Source: JBICHN01 sp043101845 (GTDB lineage Bacteria; Planctomycetota; Phycisphaerae; Phycisphaerales; UBA5793). Taken from it: a stretch of 64,000 nt of DNA. This document shows, in pieces, positions 63,021 through 64,000 of the stretch. Below the pieces are notes generated by a model that did not search any database, was not told the DNA's origin, and was given only the letters and a program-made list of their open reading frames with translations. The number at the start of each line of letters is the position of its first letter. The stretch's first letter is position 1. The stretch covers positions 1,736,001-1,800,000 of the forward strand of contig JBICHN010000011.1 of NCBI GenBank assembly GCA_043101845.1, given 5' to 3'. Made by a program: the position numbers and the translations under genes.

Positions 63021-63909
63021 AATCCTTGCCAGTCTCACGGCGGCGGCGGCGCTGCTCGCGAATCCGACCCCGTTCGCCACGCGCGTTCTCGAGTACGACC
63101 CGGCGCCCGGGCAGTTCGTGAATGATCCGCAGTTCAACAACCCGCTCCGCGCGCTCGGCGCCCCGGTCGGCGGGGGGACCGCGTCGGGTGATCTCTCCAA
63201 AGTCGTGACGCTTGGTGGATTCGGCGGCTCGCTGACCCTCGGCTTCGACGAAACGATTCATGACGATCCGCGGAATCCATCTGGGCTCGATGCGATCGTG
63301 TACGGCAACGCGTGGTGGACCGGGAATGACCCGGCGCGTCGCTGGGGTGAAGCGGGCGTCGTTGAGATCAGTCTCGATACGAATCGGAACGGTGAACCTG
63401 ATGACGCGTGGTATCTCATCCCCGGATCGCATCTCACCGATCCGAACGCCCAACGACGGAATGGAATCTTCATCCTGCCGGATGACCCGTTCGGCCGACC
63501 ACCGATCGTGAATCGGGATCCGGCGAGCGGCGAGTTCGTCTTCGGCTACGCCGATCTGAGTCCGACGCTGATCCTCGGCGATCTCGACGGCGACAACATC
63601 GTGGACGATCCGCTGATGTCGCCTTCGATTTTCTACACGACGCCCGATGATCCCCGCGTGGTGGGGATCTCGTTGTCCGCGGGTGGCGGAGACGCGTTCG
63701 ACATCGCCTGGGCCATCGATCCCACTACGGGAGAGCCGGCGAATCTCAATGGATTCGACTTCATCCGCATTACGACTGCGGTCGACGCCGAGAACTTCCC
63801 GTTCGGCGAGATCTCGGTGGAGATCAGCGCGGTCGCCGCGGTTCGTCCGACCCCCACCTCCGCGCCTGCGCCAACGCTGAGAACGCCGAACGAGATAAGG
63901 CGGCGGTGA
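63013..63909 (+). CDS. Exported protein resembling Bacteroidetes B12-locus cell surface proteins
   Basis: 298 residues. ATG at 63013 with GGAGG seven bases upstream; it overlaps the propeller gene by eight bases. A weak signal-like start (MTEILASLTAAAALLAN) is followed by VVTLGGFGGSLTLGFDETI, DAIVYGNAWW, GEAGVVEISLDTNRNGEPDDAWYLIPGS. This pattern (GGFGG..GFD, YGNAF, EPG.V.....NGNGLPDD.W) is one I associate with surface proteins in Bacteroidetes B12 riboswitch loci. GDLDGDNIVDDPLM is a dockerin/EF-hand-like calcium loop. Role in B12 capture is inference. Confidence 0.75.
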   Translation: MTEILASLTAAAALLANPTPFATRVLEYDPAPGQFVNDPQFNNPLRALGAPVGGGTASGDLSKVVTLGGFGGSLTLGFDETIHDDPRNPSGLDAIVYGNAWWTGNDPARRWGEAGVVEISLDTNRNGEPDDAWYLIPGSHLTDPNAQRRNGIFILPDDPFGRPPIVNRDPASGEFVFGYADLSPTLILGDLDGDNIVDDPLMSPSIFYTTPDDPRVVGISLSAGGGDAFDIAWAIDPTTGEPANLNGFDFIRITTAVDAENFPFGEISVEISAVAAVRPTPTSAPAPTLRTPNEIRRR

Positions 63910-64000
63910 TGATGCGTCGCAGCCTCGTCGAATCTCGCGCCCGCGCCGGGTTCTCACTCCTTGAGTCGCTTATGGTGTGCGCAATCGTGGCCGTGCTCCT
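63909..64000 (+). CDS. Prepilin-type protein, cut by the window end
   Basis: Only the first 30 codons are present. The ATG overlaps the stop of the previous gene (TGATGATG). The start MMRRSLVESRARAG is followed by FSLLESLMVCAIVAVL, a type IV prepilin cleavage/methylation motif. It is the third gene of the B12-controlled operon. A prepilin-like N-terminus in such an operon is unexpected; the rest of the protein cannot be seen. Confidence 0.7.
   Translation, partial: MMRRSLVESRARAGFSLLESLMVCAIVAVL

Noticed and set aside
1..64000. Mobile elements, tRNA genes, CRISPR repeats, phage genes
   Set aside because: I looked for transposase motifs, terminal inverted repeats, cloverleaf sequences and regularly spaced repeats on both strands and saw none I could support.

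Overview
The window looks like a chromosomal segment of a marine or free-living planctomycete, probably of the Phycisphaerae/Phycisphaerales type. The reasons are the LEPR-type N-terminus of a giant exported protein (37039), zinc-ribbon membrane proteins of the RCGYDL...CPECG kind, PEP-CTERM-like C-termini, many exported proteins with signal peptides, LpxI-type lipid A genes, high GC (about 60 percent or more by eye) and a split type IV pilus/type II secretion locus. This taxonomic call is inference; no rRNA gene is present. I saw no tRNA, CRISPR array, insertion sequence or phage gene.

Layout. (1) 84-4722 (+): compact periplasmic nitrate reductase operon napD-napA-napB-napG-like plus a small unknown gene; NapB is tetraheme rather than diheme. 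(2) 4726-12896 (-): tightly overlapping seven-gene cluster with a class I photolyase, an iron-sulfur photolyase/cryptochrome, SDR and TIGR01777 epimerases and a membrane-fused peroxiredoxin, divergent from a MerR/B12-domain regulator (13026). This is a light/oxidative stress cluster in which the regulator lacks the usual cobalamin-ligating histidine. (3) 14080-19259 (+): three exported proteases, two reprolysin-like paralogues and one subtilisin, all with the same C-terminal domain, which recurs at 24845 and 33904. (4) 19331-24496: YceI protein, isolated NuoB, LOG protein, LpxI, TlyA-like methyltransferase. (5) 26453-33755: nitrilase-type hydrolase, gyrA, STAS protein, ABC ATPase, ruvC, ruvX, a lipoprotein. 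(6) 33904-42544: exported proteins, a stand-alone class II ribonucleotide reductase C-terminal domain, the 1018-residue LEPR protein with a decayed zinc-protease motif, and an M28 peptidase. (7) 42500-61265 (-): type IV pilus/type II secretion locus (pilins, PilM/N/O/P-like, secretin, PilB, PilC) with a histidine kinase, response regulator, HD-GYP and STAS gene inserted between secretin and motor genes. (8) 61523-64000 (+): a promoter and cobalamin riboswitch leading into an operon of a PEP-CTERM beta-propeller, a second exported protein resembling Bacteroidetes B12-locus surface proteins, and a prepilin-like protein cut by the window edge.

The most interesting candidate system is region 8: a B12-repressed surface operon that may be a planctomycete counterpart of Bacteroidetes surface B12 capture. 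Other notable signals are the shared C-terminal domain of five secreted proteins, the duplicated NapB, the signalling genes inside the pilus operon, and a strong window-wide avoidance of the tetranucleotide ACGT.
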